Source: Xylogone sp. PMI_703 (Eukaryota; Ascomycota; Leotiomycetes). Taken from it: DNA of 64,000 nt. Location of the stretch: positions 5,084,001 to 5,148,000 of the forward strand of contig JAJTUQ010000001.1 of assembly GCA_021399445.1 (NCBI GenBank). Direction: 5' to 3'. This document shows, in pieces, positions 33,679 to 44,911 of the stretch (position 1 is its first letter; every line of letters begins with the position of its first letter). The notes under the pieces are model-generated. The model made no database searches. It was not told the origin of the DNA and was given only the letters and a program-made list of their open reading frames with translations. The position numbers were made by a program, and so were the translations under genes.

Positions 33679-34437
33679 ATGACGGCCATGCGACCTCATC
33701 CAATAAATAAGGGTGGACTCCAGCAACTACAGCAGTTCCTCTTCCATTCTTCTCTAGATCCTGTATTCATCGCTATAGACTTTGAGGGGACTGAATTTAT
33801 AAAGAATAATTTCAGTCCGTGCTCGGATACCCAAGCAGGTATCTCGATCTTTGATACTCGGAGCTTTAATCGACCTTTCCGAAAGAGCACATTGAAGCTA
33901 GAAACCTATAACTTTGTCACTGGATTAGATTTATATTATGCTGAATCAGCTAAAAAATTCCTTTGGGGAACTCCAGAAAAAATTCCTCCAGGTAAGATGC
34001 TGAAATACATCAATAAGCTTATTCGCCGCAACCGGAATATCGTTTTAGTAGGCCATGGCGTATCTGAGGACCTCGCTGTACTAACATCTCTTGGATTCAA
34101 TTTGAAGACCTCAATAATCAGTATCTTAGACACGGCTAATGTTGCTTTTGAGCTAGGAATAAGTCGTTCTACGCTAGGTCGACTTCTAGATGAACTTGAA
34201 TGCCCGAAGTCAACCGCTAGACTTCACAATGCCGGAAATGATGCGAATTTTACTTTGAGGGCTTTGATACTTTTAGCTATTAAAGGCTACAACACGCAAG
34301 AACCTGGTACGCCAGTTGAAGAGGACCAGCTATTGAGAATAGAAGCTCTTCAATATGTAGCGACGACGCCCCTCCCTGGAGTCAGGCACCCAAAGAAAAC
34401 CTCGGAAGAAACAGATCGCAAAGACATGGTCACTTGA
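33679..34437 (+). CDS. RNase-H-like (Gfd2/YDR514C-type DEDDh) protein, probably frameshifted near its end
   Basis: An open frame of 252 residues with a DEDDh exonuclease-like fold: IAIDFEGTE (Asp34, Glu36), HGVSEDLAVL (Asp131), then ARLHNAGNDANFTLRAL (His183, Asp188). This order matches the fungal Gfd2/YDR514C-type domain. All four acidic residues and the His are present, so nuclease activity is possible; its substrate is unknown. The last about 22 residues look shifted. In another frame, from about 34365 to the stop at 34511-34513, the sequence encodes a basic tail with RKPRKKQIAK and SLEKQEEIREERRQKR, typical of the end of this family. No intron of plausible length joins the frames. Either a 1-nt indel truncates the basic tail, or there is a sequencing error. 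Confidence 0.72.
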   Translation: MTAMRPHPINKGGLQQLQQFLFHSSLDPVFIAIDFEGTEFIKNNFSPCSDTQAGISIFDTRSFNRPFRKSTLKLETYNFVTGLDLYYAESAKKFLWGTPEKIPPGKMLKYINKLIRRNRNIVLVGHGVSEDLAVLTSLGFNLKTSIISILDTANVAFELGISRSTLGRLLDELECPKSTARLHNAGNDANFTLRALILLAIKGYNTQEPGTPVEEDQLLRIEALQYVATTPLPGVRHPKKTSEETDRKDMVT

Positions 34438-34880
34438 GAAGCAAGAGGAGATTAGGGAGGAACGGCGACAGAAACGAGCGGTGAACGCCAGTCTTACTGT
34501 AACTTCTAGCTAGGACTTTGATAGACTTGCGTCTAGCACGCTGTAACGGAGAAGGAAATAAAGCGGAAATTACCCCTCTAGCTTTAAGTATAACTTAGCA
34601 ACCTATGTCACTAATTAGTGAATTAGTTTAGTCGGGGTGATTAGTGTCTGGACAAAGCAAACGAGTATACGAGTCTAAACCACTGCTGTGTGGTGGGGGA
34701 GAGGGTGCAATTGATCTGGTGTAGATTAGACGTGAAGTCAGTCTCTGATTCTTGCATACTTCATGCAGCTAGAATGACAAGAAAGTGTGCTTCATAATTT
34801 ATAAGTGCATCAAGCACATATTACATAGACCTCTATGGCAAACGTCCTGTGGAACCTGAGCAGACGAGCGGGAATGCGCT
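34438..34880. other. Short intergenic region between convergent genes
   Basis: Apart from the frameshifted tail of the preceding gene (to about 34513), no feature is recognised. Confidence 0.35.
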
Positions 34881-36272
34881 TCACACCATCTCATGCGTGA
34901 CCAACACATCCTGCGTGACGGAAATATTTCCATGCGACTGTGATGTAGTTTTCCCATCATTGGTTTCCACCAGGATACTTGAAGAGCTAGTCCTCCTTGG
35001 TTTTGTGAACACCTTGCTTCGATGGGTCGTCCCGTCTCCTCTCAATCCTGCTTCCAGCTCAAGGTAGTCACCACTCTTCGAAATCCTGTGACCTCGCCAA
35101 ATAGGATTATTTCCTTTAGACCTACTATTTTGTGCTGCTGAGGATAGGTCTTTGAGGAAGCCTTTAAAGAGTGGGCGAAGGGTCTATACACAAGAGTTCG
35201 TCAGTGAGTGAATACTGCTAGAATAGAGAAATACATAATGCGAGATTAGCCGCTGTGTATCCAATACCGGGTTCTGCTATAGTCCAGCAGGCAAGAACGC
35301 CAATGGTGAAGGTAAAATCAGTAGCCTCATTGAGAGCGACAGTATACTTCAATCGAACAAGGGCTGCGACGCTCCCGCTAGGAGGAGTCAGTAGGAGGAA
35401 GAATGAGACCAAGCCCAAACTTACAGGACACCCATGCACAGAAGCATGCCGACTAGGATCTTCTTCCTGCTGTTCATTTGTATATCCCAGAGGAAAGAAA
35501 TTGGTCTATTCCGTTAGCATCTTCCAGCTTTTAGAGATAGAACCAACCTACAAGCAGGCACAGATAAAGTCCGTCGTGATGTTAATGCCGGACATCGTGA
35601 AACTGAGGACCGTGAGATATTTCGGATCTAAGCAATGACCTCCATGGATGCTTTTATCCCAGCTGTAGCTGATAAAGATAGTCAGGGAAACGGTTCACCA
35701 TCAACGAGTTTGACTTACGCAACAGGATGACACTCTATGAGTTGGAATATGAAGACCGCAATTAGTGTCAGGGAGCTGAAGAACATCACACCATACAGGA
35801 CTCGCATTATCTTTGTCTCATTGCTTGCGATACGGCCAATTTGCCAAGCAATTCCCAGCTTAATCGGAACCATGGAGTTGCAGTAAAAGAATGAGAAAAT
35901 ATTCCACCACTGTGAGAGATGTAAATTAGTAACACTTCGTTTGGCCGTGATTGGTCATATTAAAAGAGCCTTTTTCAGGTCACCAGGACTCAGCTCATCT
36001 TGATGTTGACCAAGACCATAATAAGCACCCAAGATTCCCGAGAGACATTCGATGAAAAAGGGAAACTATTGTTGCAATGTCAGCTGAATGTGATCGATCG
36101 CGATGGTTTTCCAGGAACTTACAGCAGCATAAGCCATGCACCAGTCATCAATTCCCCAGACTTTTTTGCGTACTCTCACAAAGATCCTCGCAAACAGACT
36201 GATATATGCGGGAATCATGAGACAAAGTACACATGCTAGAAGCCCAGGGCTTTGTTCTTTGAATCCAGCCAT
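34881..36272 (-). pseudogene. PTH11-like / fungal rhodopsin-domain membrane protein with damaged splice donors
   Basis: A seven-transmembrane-type fungal integral membrane protein spread over several exons. Recognisable blocks in order are: start FARIFVRVRKKVWGIDDWCMA (36272-36120), GAYYGLGQHQDELSPGDL, YCNSMVPIKLGIAWQIGRIA, GGHCLDPKYL, LPISFLWDIQMNSRKKI, GSVAALVRLKYTV, WTIAEPGIGYTAANLA and TLRPLFKGFLK. A hydrophilic tail follows to the stop at 34881-34883. Two joins fail. After the KKA block near 35965 there is no GT donor at a usable phase (only a poor GC). After TAANLA near 35245 the expected donor reads TTATGT where GTATGT would splice in frame. The gene is therefore probably a recent pseudogene, unless unusual splice sites are used. 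Intact relatives are candidate cell-surface receptors. Confidence 0.65.
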
Positions 36273-37714
36273 TTTCAGCCACCACAGTCAGGACTCCAGA
36301 ACAAATGACAACCTAAAGCAGTCTCATATCAATCCCTTTTCTAAAGCTCAAAACGAACTTTGATGAAAATTTCATCTTTCTGTCGCAGGTGAAGAAATTC
36401 GGAGTCCCCAACTTGATATTATGCTCATGGTGACTTAAGAACACGATCAATGTTTATGCAGATATGGTCCATGTGTTCAAAATGGCATTCACTTTCTAAA
36501 GCTGACATCCCTCCTGTTGATCATCAACATGCGGATTCTGACAGCTATGGACAAGGGGCTTCTTGTTGGCGCCGCCTACATCCGTATATCACGGGGATAG
36601 CGAATGCGCTAGGACCCCGGGTCTACATTGCTCATCATTCTTTGCTACCACTCTACTCACTGAGGAGAGATCATTGTCTCGGAAGAGGGTTGAGGGATAC
36701 GGCCACAGCTTGTAATCCTGAATCCTCGATCTTTAGCTAGCTAGTACTACTTTAAGTATGATTGTCTACGAAAGAAGAGTCACATCTCCTCATTGACGGG
36801 GTCGGCCCAAAATTTACCACAACATAGCCTTATGCTGCCGTGAAGTGCTCGTTTGAGCTTGTAATATATGTCTAGCAATTTACGTCTGAATCATTTCTCT
36901 AAAAAGCCCCGTAAACAGACAGACTCAAGAAAAATTCTATCACTAAAGTCCGTAACTGGGCAGGCGAATCACTGGGGAAATGCCAGAAGAGCCCGAAGCA
37001 TTTCAGGGGAGTAGTGATCAGACCCCCTAGTGCTTGAAGCTTACCTGCTTACGACAGGCTGCTTACGACAGGCTGCTTTGGATGGGCGTTGGATATGCAC
37101 CGAAGTGGTAGTCTGATTTGCTACTTGCTCAATTTCGTTAAGCATTAAATCCACACTTTCTTGACCGCACAAGCGGATGGATCCCGAGCACCAATTCCAC
37201 TTTTCTATCTAGGATAAGAATATGTGGCGGAGCGTAACGGGCGCGGAGTCTTTCACCGGAGCCTAAGACGCTGGTACTTTGCCCCATTTATATTTACTAC
37301 TACTGTAAGTATAAGAGGAGGGGGGATAGAGACTAATAATAATAATATTTATTTCTAGCGGGTGAAGGTTTGGGGTTACTGCCTTGTAGCATTCTTAGGG
37401 GTACGGGTAATTCACTGTCAACCCACAGCCCTGGGTTTTGATCCTCCAAAGCGTTACAGAATCAGCTAAAACAAGTAATCCTATCACACTTTAGAGTAGT
37501 ATTCGGCTGGAAGCTACACCAACAACCGAGAGATTAAGAACGCACCGGATTTGGGCGCCGTACAATTTCAGACTTAGAAATTTTGGGTCGTACATTAACG
37601 CCATCTGCCTGTAGTACTGAGGGATAAGAACAGTATCAAAAGGATTCTAAACAAGATTATCACGATTTTGCAGATATTTACCTCCCCAGCGAACCATTTT
37701 CACTTTTGTACACC
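36273..37714. other. Intergenic region with a short tandem duplication and an AAT microsatellite
   Basis: About 1.4 kb. A tandem direct repeat of CTGCTTACGACAGG occurs near 37046-37077, and an (AAT)n microsatellite at about 37334-37350. One 96-codon open frame at 36450-36740 has no motif. No gene is called. Confidence 0.4.
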
Positions 37715-38548
37715 ATGTCCAACAAAGAGATAGGCGACTATGCCAGTATGGTCGCTGAGCTAAACGTTCCAAAGGCCAAAGTATATCCTGTCTTACCGGG
37801 CAAAGTTGCTATTGTCACTGGTTCTGCCCAGGGAATGGGCAAGGAGACGGCTTTAATGTTTGCAGAAGCAGGAGCCAGTGTAGTTTTGGCTGACGTGAAC
37901 GAGCCAGCTATGAAAGAGGTGGTAGCCCAGATTGAGAAGCTTGGGGGTCGAGCCCACGCTGTCAAGACAGACATATCTTCCTCTTCAGACGTCCAGAATC
38001 TAGTAAACGAGGCGGTTGCAAAATTCGGCCGGCTAGACTATGCAGTCAATAACGCAGCGTTGACCCCCGATGATGAGCCAGTGGCGCAATTCGACGAGGC
38101 TTACTTTGACAAGTTGATATAGATTAACTTGAAAGGGACGGCACTGTGCAACAAGTATGAGATCGCACAAATGCGAAAACAGGGTACAGGTGGTTCAATT
38201 GTCAATATCTCTTCAGTCGTTGCCTACCATGCGCATGCAAACATGGTCGCGCACACTACTTCTAAACATGCGATTGTCGGCCTGACCAAGCAAGCAGCAA
38301 GTTAGAATGGGGATGCCAATATTAGGGTAAACACAGTAGCACCTGGTGCCATCTTGACAGAGATGTCTGCCAAAGCATTGTCTACTATGGGAACGGATCA
38401 TGTCGAGTATGCCAAACAGGTTAGCATGTTGGGTCGCTGGGCAGCTCCCCATGAAGTCGCACAGGCATCCTTATGGCTTTGTTCAGATGCCTCTTCTTAT
38501 GTCACAGCTACCCTTTTGCCTGTTGACGCCGGTTCTCATACGAAATAG
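37715..38548 (+). pseudogene. Short-chain dehydrogenase pseudogene: two stops and catalytic Tyr replaced by His
   Basis: One intronless frame encodes a classical SDR: KVAIVTGSAQGMGKETALMF (cofactor TGxxxGxG), AVNNAA (NNAG-type), IVNISSVVA (catalytic Ser), VNTVAPGAILT, and a C-terminal SSYVTATLLPVDAG. It is interrupted by TAG at 38120-38122 and TAG at 38303-38305, both in the same frame as the flanking SDR sequence. In addition, the YxxxK active-site motif reads HTTSK, so the catalytic Tyr is His. Three independent lesions make loss of function near certain. The start is ATG 37715; the longer frame has only a TTG. An intact but distinct SDR gene lies 350 bases downstream. Confidence 0.88.
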
Positions 38549-38896
38549 ATATGTAGAACAGTTCTTGCAAGTCTAAGAGCATAAGTCTGAGAGGCTGTGC
38601 TTTTTACAACAAAACATATTTTCGTTAATAGTGTCACAATAAATTGATGCTGGACTAGAGAAGCATCCACTTTTACGTAGCCTTTTCCGTTCGCTTTAGA
38701 ATTGATAAACAATATGCCCGCCGTAGGTGGTAGTGTAGCCTATAAAGTCTGGGGTTACCACCGCCATTCTCGGCATATCTCTCTGCCTTTCCCCACACAA
38801 GGTCTCTGCAACATAAAAGAAACTAGTTCCTCTGCAAAAAGCATGATTCTAAATAGTCTATAAAAGGTTGCTGACAGTACAGCCGATAGACCAATA

Positions 38897-39821
38897 ATGA
38901 GTGGTGCCCCGGCAGCTGTGCACCCTAGGATGCTCGAGGGGAAACTTGCAATTGTTACTGGGGGTGCTAGAGGTCAGCATAAGAATGGCCAACAATAAGG
39001 AGCCTTGGTAACAATTATAAACAGGAATTGGAGCAGCAATTGCTGAGAATCTGGCTCAGAAAGGCTGCTCGACGGTCCTCATCTACAAGTCTTCCTCCTC
39101 GGACACCCTCGCTGCGTCGCTTGCTTCCAGATTAGAATCACAGTACAGTGTTCGCAGCATCCCTATCCGTGAGGACATCACCACCGAGGAGGGCTGCTCT
39201 GCACTGATTCAGAAGATCAAAGCAGTCTTCCAACCCACAGGGACCGGAAGATTCCAAATAGACATTGTCATCAACAATGCCGCTATTGCCATACTTGCAC
39301 CACTGGGATCAGTTCAGGTTACCGACTTCTACAAGGTTCAAAAGACCAATGTTTTGGGGCCGATTCTCATCATGCAGGCTTGTCTCCCGTATCTGCCTCA
39401 CGATCGCTCGGGGAGGATTGTCAACATCTCCTCTATCGGCTCCTCAGTCGGAGAGGCAAACCAGACTGTCTACGCAGCGTCCAAGGGTGGTCTGGAAGCT
39501 ATGACTCGGGTTTGGGCTCGAGAACTAGCGGAACGTGCGACTGTCAATATCATCAATCCTGGGCCTGTGATGACTGATATGTACCTGAAGCAGCCGACGG
39601 AGATCAAGAAGACACTGGCGCTTTGGAACCCGGTTACTCCACTGAGCAAAATCAACGATTTGGACACGGACGAGGTCAAGAGAATGGGTGAGGAACTAGG
39701 TGGGCGCGCAGCGTACGACTGGGAAGTCGCAGGCACTGTGGGCATGCTCTGCTCGCCAGATGCCCGATGGACGACTGGAAGTGTGATTTCTGCGAACGGA
39801 GGGTTACGTTTCAGCTACTAG
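38897..39821 (+). CDS. Short-chain dehydrogenase/reductase, intact, two exons
   Basis: Exons 38897-38972 and 39025-39821 join in phase and give 290 residues. The cofactor motif spans the intron: LAIVTGGARGIGAAIAENL (about residues 17-35). IVINNAA, then IVNISSIGSS with the catalytic Ser, YAASKGG with Tyr and Lys, and IINPGPVMTDM follow, so the catalytic tetrad is complete. The C-terminus GSVISANGG is typical. It is a cytosolic NAD(P)H-dependent oxidoreductase of the classical SDR family; the substrate is not predictable. Neighbours are a dead SDR upstream and a dead sugar-porter gene downstream. It may be the surviving member of a decaying gene group. Confidence 0.9.
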
Positions 39822-41018
39822 TTTTACCATGTTGGATGATGAAATTAGTTGGTAAACAAGTAGGGTGACAGGTTGAAAAGAGATATTTTAAGTGATGATC
39901 CCGCTCGCTATTGCCGGTATTTCCTATGAAGCAAGAATCAACGGAACAAGGGGTTGAGAAAGTAAGCAGTCGAGAAATCACCAACCGCAGCTTGAACAAA
40001 CCCTGTGTTTTGTTGGCTCTCCAAAAGAATATGACCTCAGGCTTTAAAGGAACATAATCGAGAGGGGTTAGTAGTGGCAAAGTTTGCACTTACAAGTATT
40101 TCAGGTTTTGTTCTTTCGCAGCACACAGAGTACACTGTTCTCTACAAAACGTAGCTGACGGTTAAATTACCGGCCTAGTAGGCTAGGGCGGTACTGTAGA
40201 AGCCGCCCCGCTTCCGGGCGGACCGTACCATTCCGCTGGGTGGAAGCCAATAATATGAGATGGTCGAACTTGGCGACAGCTCGGCCGGAGGGAACATCCG
40301 AACGCACATGATTGCAGTACCGATACCGTAAGTGGCCAATATTGTCAGCGTGATTAGGGTGTGTATCTTATCACACTACTACATTGCTACATTACAGTGC
40401 AACAGCACAGAAGCACTTTCACGCGGTATGACACCCGGATGACCCAAACCTAAAGGCTCCCTAGCAAGTTGAGTGGGACTGACTGGTAGGTTGCAAGCAA
40501 CACGAGGTTTCTGAACAATGCTCAAGCTTCGATCTCTCCGACAATGCCATTGAGAAGACAACCAACTTGTCTAGAGTAGGTAGTATCATACCAGACAAAA
40601 TACCGAATATGGCTGCAGTATACACTGAAATGGGTAAGTATTTTCAATACCAATTTATGCGGAGGTACCTGAAGCCCTGTAGCTCTCGCTCGTTGTAATG
40701 CCGGGACTTTGGCAGGATTAGGGTGATCGACAGGTATGCTTTGTTCTTACCGCGGCTGTCAATCACAGGAGGAGACGACCCAGTGCCTGCTTTTGTTAGG
40801 GCGCCGTGGGAGCTTAATAATTTTCTATCGTTATCCTGTCGTGTGGGCGAATTGCCCTGTCATTTCTTGCATTACGAGACGAACCATTACCACAGTAAGG
40901 GGGAAACAGCTTCTGCTCCTACAGTTACTTTGGTTAGTGATTTTGTCACTGCCTTTCGTCAATCTTTGTGTAACCATTCAGGATTGTTCAGTTCTTTGGT
41001 CTGTCGACACAAGTCATC
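39822..41018. other. Intergenic region
   Basis: About 1.2 kb. Overlapping open frames at 40723-41083 run into the first exon of the transporter gene but have no motif and are not called. No other feature is recognised. Confidence 0.35.
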
Positions 41019-42773
41019 ATGGCAGACATCGTGGGGATCAAACCGCACACAAGCTGGAACAATATTGTGGTGAGTTTTCCTGAGCCTAATTTATGCCTGT
41101 GAGATAGAATGCTAATGTGTCTCTTCAGACGGTAATTGCAGCAGGGCTAGGAAGCTTCAACTTTGGGTACGCCAACAATGTCATTGCTGGTACTCTAGCC
41201 CAACCTACATTCATTGCCAAATTCCTCTCGAGCTCAGATAACTCTGCTCGAGTTGACGGCATCATAGGATGGTAAGTCTTTTTTGAGGAGAGTGAGAATG
41301 AATTGACATTTTTCTAATTGAGAAAAGTTTTCTCGCCGGCGCTGTGGTTGGTGCTATCATCCAGTCACCAATCTCGAGCAATTGGGGACGTTGAACAGTA
41401 ACTGGTGTAGCTGCTATCTGCTTCATCCTTGGAAATGCACTTGAAGCCGGAGCTACCCATATCGCCATGTATATCGTGGGACGAGCTATAGCTGGCGTGG
41501 CCGGGGGAATGACCATCAGCAACTGTCCAGTATACATAAATGAGATCTCGCCTCCACATACTCGTGGACTGCTAGTAGGGCTTCAAGGCGTCTGCATTGT
41601 TTGGGCGTATATTATCGGCTCATCCCTTGCTCTGGGTTTCAGCTTTGTCACAGAAGATTATCAGAGGCGCCTTAACTACATCGTAGCTGTCTTCTTTGGC
41701 CTTAATCTGCTCGTCTCCCTCTTCTTCCTGCCGGAGTCCCCACGATGGCTTGTTGAAATGGGCCGGGAGGATGAAGCTGCCGTCATCTTGGAACGACTTC
41801 ATCGGAGCAAGTCAGATCCCAATGGTACAGTTGCGCATGCATAGATGATTCAGATCAAGGCGCAAACGGCTTTAGAGAGGTCTCTGCCTTGTGGGTACCT
41901 TCACATTCTGTCAAAACCTTCCCTACGAATGAGGTTTATTTGTACCGCTCTAGTATGGACCATGGGCCAGAGCACTGGTATCAATGTGATTGCCACACTG
42001 ACACCGGTTCTGTTTGCAAGCCTTGGGTTCGATACTACCCTTCAATTGGGCCTTTCTATTGTCTGGACGGCTTGCTTACAAGTAGGATGCTTTATAAACA
42101 TTTACCTGTTGGATAGAGTGGGGCGAAAGAACCTTCTTGGTAATTTGATTCTTTGCTTTCCTTTGATATCTCTTACTAACATGATGAAGTGGTCGGCGGA
42201 ATCGGTTGTGTCATTCTTCTCTCGATTGAAGCGGCATTAGAGAAGTACTACCTTGCGTCAAATTACACTCCAGGAATCAACGCCTGTGTTGCCATCTACT
42301 TCACTTTTGCAACCTGGTTTACGGCAACGATTGAGTGCACAGGCTATGTTTATGGCTCTGAGATCTGGCCCACGCACCTCCGAAGCCATGGAGCGACAAT
42401 CACTTATGTTGCTTTCTTCCTTAATGCTCTGGCCTATAGCACCCCCGCTAGTACCGCATTCACAAATATCAGCTGGAAGTACTACATGGTTTTTGTTTCT
42501 GTTACTGTTCCCTGTGTGATTGCGATCATTTTCCTATTCCCTGAGGTATGTTCTATTTGTGCTCATGCTCCAAGTTAAATGAATTTACAAAGAGGTTGCT
42601 AATTACTCTTAATCAATATCTAGACTAAAGGACTCACTCTTGAGGAAATTAGTGGTAAGTTCAACGACCTTGTCGAGATCACATTCGATGATGCACTTGC
42701 CCATGATCTTGAAGAAGAAAAATCAGAGCGTGTCCCGAAGGGTGGAGACCAAAGTACGGTTCAATCTGTTTAA
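41019..42773 (+). pseudogene. MFS sugar-porter gene with two in-frame stops
   Basis: Five exons, 41019-41069, 41129-41271, 41328-42139, 42190-42545 and 42624-42773, join in phase into a 503-codon frame. Family motifs are GLGSFNFGYANNVIAG (helix 1), GRAIAGVAGGM, LPESPRWLVEMGRE (PESPRWL), MGQSTGINVI, LDRVGRKNLL (D/E-R-x-G-R-(K/R)), GSEIWPTHLRSHG and TKGLTLEEIS. All belong to the twelve-helix sugar porter family at the plasma membrane. Translation is broken by TGA at 41392-41394, where Arg (CGA) is expected, and TAG at 41842-41844, where an acidic residue (GAG) is likely. Splice sites are all intact, so the decay is recent. Without read-through no transporter can be made. Confidence 0.85.
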
Positions 42774-43207
42774 GGGTGATACTACCAATTAATGGTGTTG
42801 CCAAGAAACTTGTATATAAATGTTAGTCTATTCCCTTTCTTAAACTCGTGGAATAAGCGTGTTCACGCATTTCTTTTGATTTCTGGTTCCATTGTATTAA
42901 AACCAAGAATAAAGTCATATGGCCTAAATTACTACACGAGAGTTCCCGGAATCCGATAAAGCTACTGTGTCAGCCCTCACCGTGCGTGTAATATTATTAA
43001 CATTGGAACTTTATGATGTTGCGGCGTAGACGCCCTGTAATACCTAAAGCCGCCATATCAACACCAATCAGCTTGCGATGCCTGTAGCCTCACTGCTGTA
43101 CGTAAACCTAATTCCAACATCGCTCGGCAATTACAAACTCCATCAGATACACTCTCTGGAACCCAATTGACTTGATCAATATTCAGAGATCAAAAGGAGC
43201 CCCCGTC

Positions 43208-44911
43208 ATGCCTCCAGTCAAGCGCGGATGGATTGGTGCACTTCTCGACAGATACTTCGCCTGGTCTTACGGTCTACGCCCCGAGTCTAGCACCTACACC
43301 ATTGACCACCTCCAGATTCCTATCAACAATGGCATTCATCTCGCTGCCGACCTATACCAACCCGTTGGTGTTAAACCCTCTGGCACTATCCTGATTCGGA
43401 CCCCCTACGGCATCGGCATTCTCGCGGCCCTCGGGAGTGCACGTCTACTGGCCTCGCGTGGTTACCAGGTGCTACTCAGCAGCTGTCGTGGGACTAGCGG
43501 CTCAAGTGGCGCATTTGAACCTGCGCGCTTTGATGCTGAGGATGGGTTGGCGGTGGTGTCATGGATGAGGGCGCAGCATTGGTATACTGGCTCTTTCGCG
43601 ACCATGGGCGGCTCATATTTAGGTTATGTCCAGTGGGCTCTTCTATCCAACGAGAGCGGTCCGCCAGAGGATATGAAGGCAGCAGTTATCACCACCGGTC
43701 CACATGATTTCAGTCGGTTTGCTTGGGGAACCGGAGCCCTTGACTCAACCGTAATCAACTGGGCTGCGGCAATGACACTGATGAGGGGCGGCGGCTGGGT
43801 GCCTCTACCGATGCGATTAATGATGCCGAGAAAGCATATCCGTCCTGTTTTGGATGAGGTGCCACTGGCTCCAGCTATCGACCGGTTCTTTGAGCAGGAC
43901 ACACCAGTTTGGCTGAGTGAAGCTCTTCGTCGCCACGATCTCAAGGACCCATATTGGGATGCTTGGCGACATCAAGCAGCATTCGGGCGTGCCCGGATAC
44001 CGATATTGCTTGTTTCTGGCTGGTATGACATACTACTCCAATCTGTAATGGAGCAGTATAGTGCCTTGGCAGATCGCGGCTGCCCAGTCGCTCTGAAGGT
44101 CGGTCCCTGGACACATCTTGGTGCACAGGGTAAAAGCAGCTTGGTGGACGCACTCAAATGGTTCGATGAATATCTCGCCCCAAGCCAAAGCAGATCCAAC
44201 AGCCAGCCTTTCTCTCCTGTGCGGATATATATCACAGGGGCTGAAGAATGGGTGGATTTGCCCAAATGGCCACCTGTTACTTCAACCCGTGAGCTGTGGC
44301 TTTCTCCTAACAAGGTTCTCTCCCCGGAGTTACCGCCAATCGATACTCCAGGAACAGTATTTAAGTTCGACCCCGTCGACCCGACCCCAGCTGTAGCCTT
44401 GCCGGGAAATTTCGATCCCCGTTCTGTGAAGAGGAATCCTTTAAATGATACGATTCTCGCTACTCGCTCTGACGTTGTTACCTTTACTACCCAACCTCTT
44501 ACTGAAGATATCCAAGTTTGCGGAAAACCTTGTGTGGAGCTGTATCACTCGAGCAGTCACCCGTATGTTGACCTCCTGGTCCGACTTACTGAAGTGGACA
44601 GCAACGGGGTATCTCACGTTATTAGTGGGACATACTTGCGTCTCGATCCCGTTAATGGTAGAGAGTCTGAATCTGACAAGCAACTCCTGAATCTCAACCT
44701 TTCAGACTGTGCCCACAGGTTTCAAAAAGGCACATCAATCCGGCTTCTAATTGCGGGAGGAGCTCATCCGCACTTTATACGCAATCTAGGATCGGGAGAA
44801 GACCCGGTAACGGGCTCTTCGCTCCAAGAAGCATGGCATACACTCCATCATAGTACCGATGCATTATCGAAGGTACTATTACCCGTAACAGTGGGACCTT
44901 TAAAGGCTTGA
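43208..44911 (+). CDS. CocE/NonD or X-Pro dipeptidyl-peptidase (S15)-like hydrolase
   Basis: Intronless gene of 567 residues starting at ATG 43208; the frame extends upstream only to a TTG. It has the S15/CocE fold: HLQIPINNGIHLAADLYQP, GYQVLLSSCRGTSGSSG, and the nucleophile elbow FATMGGSYLGYVQW with Ser136. The acid region is VSGWYDILLQSVME and the His is in GPWTHLG. The C-terminal jelly-roll domain runs from about residue 415 (TFTTQPLTEDIQVCGKP) with HVISGTYLRL and IRLLIAGGAHPHF. There is no signal peptide, so it is probably cytosolic. The family hydrolyses acyl or peptidyl substrates such as esters; the actual substrate is unknown. It is intact although most of its neighbours are broken. 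Confidence 0.88.
   Translation: MPPVKRGWIGALLDRYFAWSYGLRPESSTYTIDHLQIPINNGIHLAADLYQPVGVKPSGTILIRTPYGIGILAALGSARLLASRGYQVLLSSCRGTSGSSGAFEPARFDAEDGLAVVSWMRAQHWYTGSFATMGGSYLGYVQWALLSNESGPPEDMKAAVITTGPHDFSRFAWGTGALDSTVINWAAAMTLMRGGGWVPLPMRLMMPRKHIRPVLDEVPLAPAIDRFFEQDTPVWLSEALRRHDLKDPYWDAWRHQAAFGRARIPILLVSGWYDILLQSVMEQYSALADRGCPVALKVGPWTHLGAQGKSSLVDALKWFDEYLAPSQSRSNSQPFSPVRIYITGAEEWVDLPKWPPVTSTRELWLSPNKVLSPELPPIDTPGTVFKFDPVDPTPAVALPGNFDPRSVKRNPLNDTILATRSDVVTFTTQPLTEDIQVCGKPCVELYHSSSHPYVDLLVRLTEVDSNGVSHVISGTYLRLDPVNGRESESDKQLLNLNLSDCAHRFQKGTSIRLLIAGGAHPHFIRNLGSGEDPVTGSSLQEAWHTLHHSTDALSKVLLPVTVGPLKA

Noticed and set aside
36450..36740. 96-codon open frame upstream of the PTH11-like gene
   Set aside because: No recognisable family and no hydrophobic pattern; possibly 5' flank.
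40160..40260. GC-rich hairpin-like stretch considered as a tRNA
   Set aside because: No T-loop or anticodon-arm pattern of a tRNA could be fitted.
40723..41083. Two overlapping open frames running into the sugar-porter start
   Set aside because: The porter start at 41019 is supported by splice phase into family motifs; the longer frames have no motif.
43624..44683. Multiple minus-strand open frames
   Set aside because: Antisense shadows of the intact CocE-type hydrolase gene.
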